Positions 56,634-64,000 of a stretch of 64,000 nt of DNA are shown piece by piece. Both the position numbers and the translations under genes were made by a program. The notes beneath the pieces were generated by a model. That model was not told the origin of the DNA. It ran no database searches and saw only the letters and a list, made by a program, of their open reading frames with translations. Source of the DNA: Castellaniella denitrificans (GTDB taxonomy: Bacteria > Pseudomonadota > Gammaproteobacteria > Burkholderiales > Burkholderiaceae_B); assembly GCF_042653765.1 (NCBI RefSeq), contig NZ_JBHSEZ010000001.1:620001-684000 (forward strand). The letters run 5' to 3'. Each line of letters starts with the position of its first letter. Position 1 is the stretch's first letter.

Positions 56634-57488
56634 TCAGGATTGGCAGCGATACTGGGCCGGGGCGGGATCATAGCCAGGCAGGCCCGGCACGCCTTGACCC
56701 GGCTCGATCACGACAGCGGCCGCGTCCGGTCCCGGTTCGGTGCCCAGCCACTTCTTGACCAGACCCGCCACCACGCCCTTTTGCTTCAGGCACTTCAGGG
56801 CATTGGACAGGCGGTCACGCCCCTTCACGTCGTTCTTGCGAAAAACCAGCGCAAACACCTTGCCGGAACGGATGGTATAGCTGGTCTGCAGCATGGGGTT
56901 CTTCTTGGCGGCCCAGGGGCCGGAAATATTGTCGATCAGGGCCGCATCGGCCAAGCCCGAAAGCACCGCCTGAATGGCATCGGCCGTGGTGCTGAACACC
57001 TGATACTTGAAGCCGTACCGCTTTTCATTTTCCTTGGCCCAGGCCTCATAAGCCGAACCGCTGTTCACGGTGATGGTCTTTCCACGAAGCTGCTCCAGAT
57101 CGGTGACGGGCTGGACGTTCTTTTTCTGGACGAAGGTGTAGTCGGTATTGAAATAGCCCTCGGAAAACAATAGCGTCTGGGCCCGCTGTTCGGTAGCGGT
57201 GGTGGGGGCCAGCACAAAATCGTACTTGCCGGCGTTCAGGGCGGGAATGATGGCGGAAAACTGCGAAGGCTCGATCTTGATCGTAATGCCCATTTCCTTG
57301 GCCAGCGCATTGCCCAGATCCACATTGAAGCCCTCCAGCCCCCCCTTGAGGTTTTGCATGGCCATGGGGGCGAAGGTGGGATCGACCCCCGTCGTCAGCG
57401 TTTCAGCCGCCGCCGGGCCGATCTGCAACGCCATGGCGCTGCCGGCCGCGGCCACGAGGAAGAAAAATTTCTTGTTCGATGTCGACAT
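56634..57488 (-). CDS. Periplasmic amino-acid-type solute-binding protein
   Basis: A 284-residue binding protein with a Sec signal peptide (about 1-28, cut near AAA-ET). The SBP family 3 pattern is clear: TTGVDPTFAPMA, GFNVDLGNALAKEMGI, RAQTLLFSEGYF and RGKTITVNSGSAYEAW. It captures the imported substrate. The ATG has aggaga upstream. It lies 27 nt after the hydantoinase, which places enzyme and importer on one transcript. The residues that set the ligand cannot be read with confidence. Confidence 0.93.
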   Translation of the reverse strand: MSTSNKKFFFLVAAAGSAMALQIGPAAAETLTTGVDPTFAPMAMQNLKGGLEGFNVDLGNALAKEMGITIKIEPSQFSAIIPALNAGKYDFVLAPTTATEQRAQTLLFSEGYFNTDYTFVQKKNVQPVTDLEQLRGKTITVNSGSAYEAWAKENEKRYGFKYQVFSTTADAIQAVLSGLADAALIDNISGPWAAKKNPMLQTSYTIRSGKVFALVFRKNDVKGRDRLSNALKCLKQKGVVAGLVKKWLGTEPGPDAAAVVIEPGQGVPGLPGYDPAPAQYRCQS

Positions 57489-57515
57489 GTCTTGTCTCCT
57501 GGAAAATAGGTGGGG

Positions 57516-58970
57516 TCAGGCCGCAAAGAGCTTCTTGACGACCAGACCCTGCCGAATGGCTTTCTTGTTGCGGGTGATGGGAGCGGGCTCGCCGCAGGGC
57601 AGATATTGCCCATCGCCCGCTCGGGCCCGCAGTTCACCATACTCGACGACAGCCCGGCCACGGTTGAAGACGGCCACGGGCCAGCCGATGACCTCGCGGC
57701 CTTCGTAGGGGGTATAGCCCACGTTATCGTGCAGCATGTCCCAGCGCACGGTCTTGCTCAGCTCGGGATCCCACACGGCGAAGTCCGCATCGCTGCCCAC
57801 ACGGATCACACCCTTGCGGGGATACAGCCCATACATGACGGCATGATTAGTCGCCGTCAGGTTCACGAACTGCTCGATGCTCATGCGGCCGGTGCGAACG
57901 CCTTCGGAAAACAGCAGCGGCATGCGCAACTCGATCCCCGGCAAACCGTTGGCCATTTGCTTGAACGTGGTGGCATCGCCTTGCGGCAGCTTGCCGGTTT
58001 CATCGAAGCGATACGGCGCGTGATCCGACGAAAACACCTGCAGCGTACCGTTCAGCAAGCCTTCCCAGACAGCCTGCTGTGATTGCGGATCTCGCGGCGG
58101 CGGACTGCAGCAGAATTTGGCGCCCTCCACCCCGGGCTTGTCGATATCGTCCGCGGTGAGAAACAGATACTGCGGGCAGCTTTCGGCATAGATGGGCGCG
58201 CCCATGACCTGGGCGGCATGGATCACCCGAACAGCCTCCAGGCCCGCCACGTGCACGATCAAAAGCGGCACACTCATGAGACGCGACAAGGCGATGGCGC
58301 GATTAGTGGCCTCGCTTTCCGCCAGCGGATCATGCGCCACGGCATGATATTTCGGATGCACGCGGCCTTCGCTGAGCAGCCGGCGCGTAATCCAGCGGAT
58401 GATGTCGTTGTTCTCGCAATGGACCATCACCATGGCGCCGTAGCGGTCGGCGGCATGCAACACATCCAGCAGCTGAAAATCATCCAGCTTCCAGGATTCA
58501 TAGGTCATGTAGACCTTGAAGGAAGTGATGCCTCCGGCGATCACATCGGGCAGATGCTCCGTCAGGGTCTTTTCGGACGGGTCGGACAAAATGAGATGAA
58601 AGGCATAATCGATCACTGATTTTTCACGTGCCAGACGCGCATAGTCCCGAACCACTTCCAGCAGGTCATCGCCTTGGCGCTGCGCGGCAAAAGGAATGAT
58701 GGTGGTCGTGCCGCCAAAAGCGGCCGAGCGCGACGCGGTATAAAAATCGTCCGCCGTCATCACCCCCATGCCCGAGAGCTGCTCGATATGACAATGACTG
58801 TCGATACCCCCGGGCAACACGTAGCGCCCCCGGACATCCACATCCTTGGCACCGGCGGGAAGGCCTGTTTGCAAAGCCTTGATGACGCCATCCTTTACGC
58901 CGATGTCCAATTGCGCCAGCCCCTCTTCCGTGCAAACCAGGCCATTGCGCAAGGTCAGATCGAATTCCAT
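57516..58970 (-). CDS. D-hydantoinase/dihydropyrimidinase
   Basis: A 484-residue cyclic amidohydrolase that opens hydantoin or dihydropyrimidine rings to N-carbamoyl amino acids. The metal ligands are visible: His59 and His61 in GGIDSHCHIEQ (HxH), the carboxylated Lys152 in ITSFKVYMTY, His184 in VHCEN, His240 in VHVAG and Asp316 in SSDHAPY. ATG 58970 with gggaga upstream gives the standard start MEFDLTLRNG. It heads the five-gene operon with the importer. Dihydropyrimidinase activity is possible, but the racemase and D-carbamoylase nearby favour hydantoin use. Confidence 0.92.
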   Translation of the reverse strand: MEFDLTLRNGLVCTEEGLAQLDIGVKDGVIKALQTGLPAGAKDVDVRGRYVLPGGIDSHCHIEQLSGMGVMTADDFYTASRSAAFGGTTTIIPFAAQRQGDDLLEVVRDYARLAREKSVIDYAFHLILSDPSEKTLTEHLPDVIAGGITSFKVYMTYESWKLDDFQLLDVLHAADRYGAMVMVHCENNDIIRWITRRLLSEGRVHPKYHAVAHDPLAESEATNRAIALSRLMSVPLLIVHVAGLEAVRVIHAAQVMGAPIYAESCPQYLFLTADDIDKPGVEGAKFCCSPPPRDPQSQQAVWEGLLNGTLQVFSSDHAPYRFDETGKLPQGDATTFKQMANGLPGIELRMPLLFSEGVRTGRMSIEQFVNLTATNHAVMYGLYPRKGVIRVGSDADFAVWDPELSKTVRWDMLHDNVGYTPYEGREVIGWPVAVFNRGRAVVEYGELRARAGDGQYLPCGEPAPITRNKKAIRQGLVVKKLFAA

Positions 58971-59272
58971 GGTGCCGTCTCCCGTAAGCCCGGCACGGAC
59001 CTCCAAAGCAGGAACGCAGCCGGATGCCAAAATACTAAGCGCGATACCCACCGGCTGCGAGTACCTTTTTATGGGCCCTCCATAAAGCATTGTTATATTG
59101 GAGTAAACCCTAGCCATGAAGCCGACAATCCGGTAGCAGACCGTTGTTTGGTCCGCCACTGCCGCCCATTACCTTTTGGTTATGGCCGACCCTCATATTG
59201 GCATTTGTGCGAAGGTCCGCCAGACCACACAATCTGAGCCATTCCTCCATCTCTTACATTGTGGACAACATC
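58971..59272. promoter_or_regulatory. Divergent control region between hydantoinase and DadA-like genes
   Basis: This 302-base spacer holds no gene. It contains the inverted repeat tttatgg-gccct-ccataaa (59068-59086), which fits the LysR T-N11-A pattern. Two CCTTTT..ATGG elements (59064-59079 and 59172-59187) are shared with the LysR gene promoter. AT-rich stretches at 59088-59112 could supply -10 boxes for either direction. Confidence 0.55.
59068..59086. promoter_or_regulatory. LysR-box-like inverted repeat
   Basis: Seven-base arms TTTATGG and CCATAAA around GCCCT. It is the most symmetric site in the hydantoin cluster and lies about 100 bases before the hydantoinase start. Confidence 0.55.
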
Positions 59273-60523
59273 ATGCATGTGTGCGTCATCGGCGCCGGCG
59301 TCATCGGCGTCACGACAGCGTGGCAACTGGCCCGGCGAGGTCTGCGGGTCACGCTGGTGGATGGGGCCGCGTACCCCGCCAGCAGCGCCAGCCACGCCAA
59401 CGGCGGGCAGCTCAGCTACAGCTACGTCGCGCCATTGGCCGGACCCGGCGTGCTCCCCACCCTGCCCTTCTGGCTGCTCAACCCGAGCTCGCCGCTGCGC
59501 TTCCGCCCACGGGCCGATCCCCGGCAATGGCGCTGGTGCCTGCAGTTCCTGCGCGCCTGCAACGCCCGGACGGCATCGGCCACGACGGCCCAATTGCTCA
59601 GCCTGTCGTACCTCAGCAGGCAAGTGCTGCATGGCATCCAGGAGAACACGCCCCTGGATTTCGCCCATGTCCGCAACGGCAAGCTGATCGTTTACCGCAC
59701 ACCTTCCCTGCTGGAAAAAGCCCGCAGGCAAGTGGCCCTGCAAGCGGATCTGGGATCCGATCAACAGGTACTGGACACCGAACAGTTGATCGAACGGGAG
59801 CCCGCGCTGGCCCCCGCCCGATCGTGCCTGGCCGGCGCGGTGTACACACCCAGCGAAGAATCCGGGGACTGCGCCCGGTTCACGCAGGCGCTGTTCGACA
59901 GACTGGCGACCATGAACGAGGTGTCGCTGCGCATGGGAGTCCCCGTACGGCAGCTGGACCGCCATGGATCCCGTATCGAACGGCTGGTCACGGCCTCCGG
60001 CGAATCCATCGAGGCGGATCAGTTCGTGCTGGCCGCCGGCCTGGAAAGCCGCGACCTGCTGGCCGCCCTCGGCACGCGCGCGCCGCTGTATCCGCTGAAA
60101 GGCTACAGCCTGAGCCTGCCCTGCCGCGAGACACGGGTCCCCGCCATCAGCGTCACCGACTACGAACGGCGCACCGTCTACGCCAAGCTGGGCGACACCC
60201 TGCGCATCGCCGCCATGGTCGGCATCGGCATCCCCGGCCAGCAAATCGAAGCCGACCGGATCGCCCTGATCAAGCGCCAGACTCGGGAACTGCTGCCCCA
60301 GGCGGATCTGGCCGACGCCCAGGCATGGGCCGGACAGCGTCCCGCCACTCCGGACGGCAAGCCCCGGATCGGCCGCAGCCGGGCCGCCGACAACCTGTGG
60401 CTGAACATCGGCCATGGCGCCCTGGGCTTCACCCTGGCCTGCGGCAGCGGCGATCTGCTGGCCAGCCTGATGGCCGGCGAACCGCCCGCCATCGACCCGG
60501 CGCCGTTCCTGCCCGACTGCTGA
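59273..60523 (+). CDS. D-amino-acid dehydrogenase (DadA-like FAD oxidoreductase)
   Basis: A 416-residue FAD-dependent oxidoreductase of the DAO/DadA family. The N-terminal FAD motif VIGAGVIGVTTAW has Gly7-x-Gly9-x-x-Gly12. SASHANGGQLSYSYVAPLA is DadA-like (about 44-62), and the C-terminal GHGALGFTLACGSGDLLA closes the FAD site. It would oxidise D-amino acids to 2-oxo acids and pass electrons to the quinone pool. No clear ribosome site precedes ATG 59273. It diverges from the hydantoinase, completing the route from hydantoin to 2-oxo acid. Confidence 0.9.
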   Translation: MHVCVIGAGVIGVTTAWQLARRGLRVTLVDGAAYPASSASHANGGQLSYSYVAPLAGPGVLPTLPFWLLNPSSPLRFRPRADPRQWRWCLQFLRACNARTASATTAQLLSLSYLSRQVLHGIQENTPLDFAHVRNGKLIVYRTPSLLEKARRQVALQADLGSDQQVLDTEQLIEREPALAPARSCLAGAVYTPSEESGDCARFTQALFDRLATMNEVSLRMGVPVRQLDRHGSRIERLVTASGESIEADQFVLAAGLESRDLLAALGTRAPLYPLKGYSLSLPCRETRVPAISVTDYERRTVYAKLGDTLRIAAMVGIGIPGQQIEADRIALIKRQTRELLPQADLADAQAWAGQRPATPDGKPRIGRSRAADNLWLNIGHGALGFTLACGSGDLLASLMAGEPPAIDPAPFLPDC

Positions 60524-60559
60524 CCACGGTACGGGGGCATCGGGCTACACTTCACCCCC

Positions 60560-61171
60560 ATGGAAGCCTGGCTGCAATCCTCGATTCACACCCTGCTGGT
60601 CCTGTTCGCGCTGCCCAGGGTCGGGTTGCCCGCGATCTTCCTCGTCAGCCTGGTGTCGGCCACGCTGCTGCCGCTGGGGTCGGAGCCGGCCGTCTTCGCC
60701 TATGTGCAGATGACGCCGTCGATGTTCTGGCCCGCCGTCCTGGTCGCCACCGCGGGCAACACGATCGGCGGCGCCATCAGCTACGCCATGGGCGCCGGGG
60801 CGGAGGCCGCCTGGCACCGCTGGCGGGCCCGGCAGGCCGCCGGCCATGATGAGCCGCCGGCACCGCCGGCCGGCGCGGCGACGAATCCCGGCATCCCGCC
60901 CCGCACGGATGCGGCGGGCCCGGCGAACGCCCCGTCGCCCGGCGGCCGCTGGCATGCCCTGACCACCCGCTGGTTCCACCGCTTCGGACCGCCCGCGCTG
61001 CTGCTGTCCTGGCTGCCCGGCGTCGGCGATCCGCTGTGCGCCGTGGCCGGCTGGCTGCGCCTGTCCTTCTGGCCCTGCGTCGCCTACATGGCCATCGGCA
61101 AATTCCTGCGCTACACCATCATGACCGTCGCCCTGCTGCACGCCTGGCCGCGGGTGAGCGGGTGGCTTTGA
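60560..61171 (+). CDS. DedA/YqaA-family membrane protein
   Basis: A 203-residue membrane protein of the VTT/DedA superfamily, closest to YqaA. Motifs are SATLLPLGSEPAVFAYVQ, GNTIGGAISYAMGAG and WLPGVGDPLCAVAGWLRL. An Ala/Pro/Gly-rich insert of about 45 residues (about 95-135) separates the two halves and is longer than I expect for YqaA. DedA proteins help recycle lipid carriers and maintain proton-motive force. It starts 36 nt after the DadA-like gene and may share its transcript. Confidence 0.85.
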   Translation: MEAWLQSSIHTLLVLFALPRVGLPAIFLVSLVSATLLPLGSEPAVFAYVQMTPSMFWPAVLVATAGNTIGGAISYAMGAGAEAAWHRWRARQAAGHDEPPAPPAGAATNPGIPPRTDAAGPANAPSPGGRWHALTTRWFHRFGPPALLLSWLPGVGDPLCAVAGWLRLSFWPCVAYMAIGKFLRYTIMTVALLHAWPRVSGWL

Positions 61172-61296
61172 ACGGCGAGTCCCCCTCCCGCATCATCACC
61201 TCCCGATATAAGCTCATCCCGAATCGGGGGCATTTTGCCTTTACACTAAGCGATTGCCCCTTCAGACCCCAGGGGCACCGACCCCTCGACATCTTC

Positions 61297-64000
61297 ATGA
61301 ACGCCCCTGTCGCCCGCGAATTGCTCGCATCCCCCCAGGCGCCGCGCCTGCGTGAAATTCCCTACAACTACACCTCCTGGTCGGACCGCGAAATCGTCTG
61401 CCGGCTGCTGGGCGAGGATTCCTGGCGGGTGCTGTCCGAACTGCGCTCGCAGCGGCGCACCGGGCGCTCGGCCCGCATGCTGTTCGAGGTGCTGGGCGAC
61501 ATCTGGGTGGTGCTGCGCAACCCCTACCTGCAGGACGACCTGCTGGACGACCCGAAGCGCCGCCACCTGCTGATCGAGGCCCTGAACCACCGGCTGGCCG
61601 AGATCGACCACCGCCGCGACGACGATCACGGCCCGCGCGACGCCCAGGTCCAGAAGCTGCTGGCGGCCGCCCGCACCGCCGTCGCCGACTTCGAGGCCCG
61701 TTTCGTGGAAACGGCCGAACTGCGCCACGCGGCCCTGAAGAAGCTGTCCCGCCTGACCCGCCGCGACAACATCCGCTTCGACGGCCTGTCGCGCGTCTCG
61801 CACGTCACCGACGCCACCGACTGGCGCGTGGAATACCCCTTCGTCGTGCTGATGCCCGACACCGAGGACGAGATCGCCGCCCTGGTGCGCGCCTGTATCC
61901 GCCTGGGCCTGACCATCATCCCGCGCGGCGGCGGCACCGGCTACACCGGCGGCGCCATCCCGCTGACCTGGCGCTCGGTGGTCATCAACACCGAAAAACT
62001 CGACGCCATCGGGCCGGTCGAGGCCGTCGCCCTGCCGGGGGTCGAGGCCCCCGTCCACACCGTCCTGACCGGCGCCGGCGTGGTGACGCGCCGCGTGGCC
62101 GAGGCCGCCGAGGCCGCCGGGCGCGTGTTCGCCGTGGACCCGACTTCGGCCGACGCATCCTGCGTGGGCGGCAACGTCGCCATGAACGCCGGCGGCAAGA
62201 AGGCCGTGCTCTGGGGCACGGCGCTGGACAACCTGGCCTGGTGGCGCATGGTGGATCCCCAGGGCAACTGGCTGGAAGTCACCCGCCTGGACCACAACCT
62301 GGGCAAGATCCACGAGGTCGACGAGGCCCGCTTCGAGCTCAAGTGGTTCGACGGCGCCAAGCGCCCCGGCCAGGCGCTGCTGAAGACCGAGATCCTGACC
62401 ATCGAAGGCCGGCGCTTCCGCAAGGCCGGCCTGGGCAAGGACGTCACCGACAAGTTCCTCTCCGGCCTGCCCGGCGTGCAGAAGGAAGGCTGCGACGGCC
62501 TGATCACGGCCGCGCGCTGGATCCTGCACCGCATGCCGACGCACACGCGCACGGTCTGCATGGAATTCTTCGGCCAGGCGCGGCAGGCCGTGCCGTCCAT
62601 TGTCGAGGTCAAGGACTACCTGGACACCCGGGGCCGCGCCCAGGGCGTGCTGCTGGCCGGCCTGGAGCACCTGGACGAGCGCTACCTGCGCGCCGTCGGC
62701 TACGCCACCAAGAGCAAGCGCGGCACCCTGCCCAAGATGGTCCTGATCGGCGACATCGTCGGCGACGACGAGCACGCCGTGGCACTGGCCGCCAGCGAGG
62801 TCGTGCGCATCGCCAATTCGCGCCACGGCGAAGGCTTCATCGCCGCCAGCCCGGAGGCCCGCAAGAAATTCTGGCTGGACCGCGCCCGCACCGCCGCCAT
62901 CGCCCGCCACACCAACGCCTTCAAGATCAACGAGGACGTGGTGATCCCGCTGGCGCGCATGGGCGAATACACCGACGCCATCGAGCGCATCAACATCGAG
63001 CTGTCCACCCGCAACAAGCTGCGCCTGGCCGACGCCCTGCAGGACTACCTGGACGGCGACCTGCCGGCCGGCAAGGCCGAGGATCCCGACGACGCCGAGC
63101 ACACCCGCGACACGATCCTCTCCGCCCGCCGCCGCGACGCCCTGGACACCCTGGCCGCCGTGCGCCGCCGCTGGGCCTGGCTGCTGGACCACCTGGACGC
63201 CCCGCTGGCCGACAGCCTGGACACCCTGGCCGGCCTGGGCCTGGGCGAGCGCCGGCCCGAACTGGAAGAGCGCCTGGCCGCCCAGCCGGACGCGCGCATC
63301 GTCGACCTGGTCCAGGACCACACCCTGCGGATCTCCTGGAAGACCGACATCCGCGGCGCCATGGAACGCCATTTCGCGGGCGCCGAATGCGCCGCGATCC
63401 TGGCCGGGCTGCAGGCCACCCACGACCGCATCCTGAAAAGCCGGGTCTTCGTCGCCCTGCACATGCACGCGGGCGACGGCAACGTCCACACCAACATCCC
63501 CGTCAACTCCGACGACTACGAGATGCTGCGCGAGGCCAACGACGCCGTGGCCCGCATCATGGGCATCGCCCGCGACCTGGACGGCGTGATCTCGGGCGAG
63601 CACGGCATCGGCCTGACGAAATACGAGTTCCTCAGCGAGGCCGAGCTGGCGCCTTTCCAGGACTACAAGCGCCGCATCGACCCGGAGGGCCGCTTCAACG
63701 CCGGCAAGCTGATGCCGGGCGCCGACCTGACGCGCGCCTGGACGCCCAGCTTCAACCTGCTGGGCTACGAATCGCTGATCATGCAGCGCACCGAGATCGG
63801 CGCCATCTCCAATGCCATCAAGGACTGCCTGCGCTGCGGCAAGTGCAAGCCCGTCTGCGCCACCCACGTGCCGCGCGCCAACCTGCTCTATTCGCCGCGC
63901 AACAAGATCCTGGCGACCTCGCTGCTGATCGAGGCCTTCCTGTACGAGGAACAGACCCGCCGCGGCGTCAGCATCCGCCACTGGGAAGAGTTCGAGGACG
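61297..64000 (+). CDS. DUF3683-FAD-FeS D-lactate/glycolate-type dehydrogenase (partial)
   Basis: A very large flavoprotein, open to the right edge; 901 codons are visible and relatives run to about 1300. Parts in order: a DUF3683 region (about 1-160, PYNYTSWSDREIVCRLLG), an FAD-binding type 4 domain (about 180-400, IIPRGGGTGYTGGAIPL and VGGNVAMNAGG), an FAD-oxidase C-terminal part (about 400-820, HMHAGDGNVHTNIPVN and GVISGEHGIGLTKY), and the first 4Fe-4S cluster ligands CLRCGKCKPVC (about 846-856). It would oxidise a D-2-hydroxy acid and reduce quinone. ATG 61297 is the family-like start. The end is not in the window. Confidence 0.92.
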   Translation, partial: MNAPVARELLASPQAPRLREIPYNYTSWSDREIVCRLLGEDSWRVLSELRSQRRTGRSARMLFEVLGDIWVVLRNPYLQDDLLDDPKRRHLLIEALNHRLAEIDHRRDDDHGPRDAQVQKLLAAARTAVADFEARFVETAELRHAALKKLSRLTRRDNIRFDGLSRVSHVTDATDWRVEYPFVVLMPDTEDEIAALVRACIRLGLTIIPRGGGTGYTGGAIPLTWRSVVINTEKLDAIGPVEAVALPGVEAPVHTVLTGAGVVTRRVAEAAEAAGRVFAVDPTSADASCVGGNVAMNAGGKKAVLWGTALDNLAWWRMVDPQGNWLEVTRLDHNLGKIHEVDEARFELKWFDGAKRPGQALLKTEILTIEGRRFRKAGLGKDVTDKFLSGLPGVQKEGCDGLITAARWILHRMPTHTRTVCMEFFGQARQAVPSIVEVKDYLDTRGRAQGVLLAGLEHLDERYLRAVGYATKSKRGTLPKMVLIGDIVGDDEHAVALAASEVVRIANSRHGEGFIAASPEARKKFWLDRARTAAIARHTNAFKINEDVVIPLARMGEYTDAIERINIELSTRNKLRLADALQDYLDGDLPAGKAEDPDDAEHTRDTILSARRRDALDTLAAVRRRWAWLLDHLDAPLADSLDTLAGLGLGERRPELEERLAAQPDARIVDLVQDHTLRISWKTDIRGAMERHFAGAECAAILAGLQATHDRILKSRVFVALHMHAGDGNVHTNIPVNSDDYEMLREANDAVARIMGIARDLDGVISGEHGIGLTKYEFLSEAELAPFQDYKRRIDPEGRFNAGKLMPGADLTRAWTPSFNLLGYESLIMQRTEIGAISNAIKDCLRCGKCKPVCATHVPRANLLYSPRNKILATSLLIEAFLYEEQTRRGVSIRHWEEFED

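Noticed and set aside
61246..63981. Open frame of about 911 codons antisense to the DUF3683 dehydrogenase
   Set aside because: Composition (Gln, His, Val, Gly, Asp rich, no domain) is typical of antisense frames of GC-rich genes, while the plus strand encodes a continuous, recognisable flavoprotein.

Overview
The window is high-GC DNA (about two thirds G+C) packed with genes on both strands. The gene content fits a free-living betaproteobacterium of the Burkholderiales, most likely Alcaligenaceae (Bordetella/Achromobacter relatives). Pointers are DUF3460 next to scpA and panC, pilD-coaE-zapD, ubiE-Tim44-ubiJ-ubiB, a DUF815 ATPase beside a Nudix/ThiE-like fusion, and the very large DUF3683-FAD-FeS dehydrogenase. 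This placement is inferred from gene order; no database was searched. No insertion sequence, prophage, CRISPR array, rRNA or replication origin was seen.

Layout. 1-4560: a catabolic-looking set with a partial SDR dehydrogenase, an IclR regulator, an aldehyde dehydrogenase and a secreted PQQ sugar dehydrogenase. 4571-7682: tRNA-Pro(CGG), ispB, a DUF815 ATPase and a Nudix/ThiE-like fusion. 7675-18902 (minus strand): pilD-coaE-zapD running straight into a complete mdtA-mdtB-mdtC-outer-membrane-factor efflux operon. 18955-24320: an NlpE-like lipoprotein, a LuxR-type protein, panC, scpA, DUF3460, an MFS exporter and an XRE regulator. 24372-34205: a vitamin B12 block with metH, cobC, cobS, cobT, and a cobalamin riboswitch in front of btuB-btuF. 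34202-37996: a three-gene operon of secreted or anchored proteins of unknown function. 38268-40716: thiG, thiD and a PIMT-like methyltransferase. 40768-45636: rfaE2, ubiB, ubiJ, a Tim44-domain protein and ubiE. 45814-51662: phoB-phoR, ilvA and a dCache-PAS-GGDEF diguanylate cyclase whose upstream region holds a long hairpin and a 43-nt tandem repeat. 51736-60523: a hydantoin-utilisation cluster. 60560-64000: a DedA-like membrane protein and the start of the DUF3683 dehydrogenase.

How the genes work together. The most coherent accessory unit is 51736-60523. An amino-acid-type ABC importer would bring in a hydantoin or N-carbamoyl amino acid. The racemase would equilibrate the hydantoin, the D-hydantoinase open the ring, the N-carbamoyl-D-amino-acid hydrolase release the D-amino acid, and the DadA-like flavoprotein oxidise it to a 2-oxo acid. 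A LysR regulator sits among these genes, and a shared CCTTTT..ATGG element recurs at their promoters. The B12 block pairs salvage and uptake with the B12-dependent methionine synthase.

The least explained pieces are the 34202-37996 envelope operon, the structured repeats at 49444-49592, the perfect 13-bp inverted repeat in front of metH, and a 51-codon gene at 28985 with a strong promoter.
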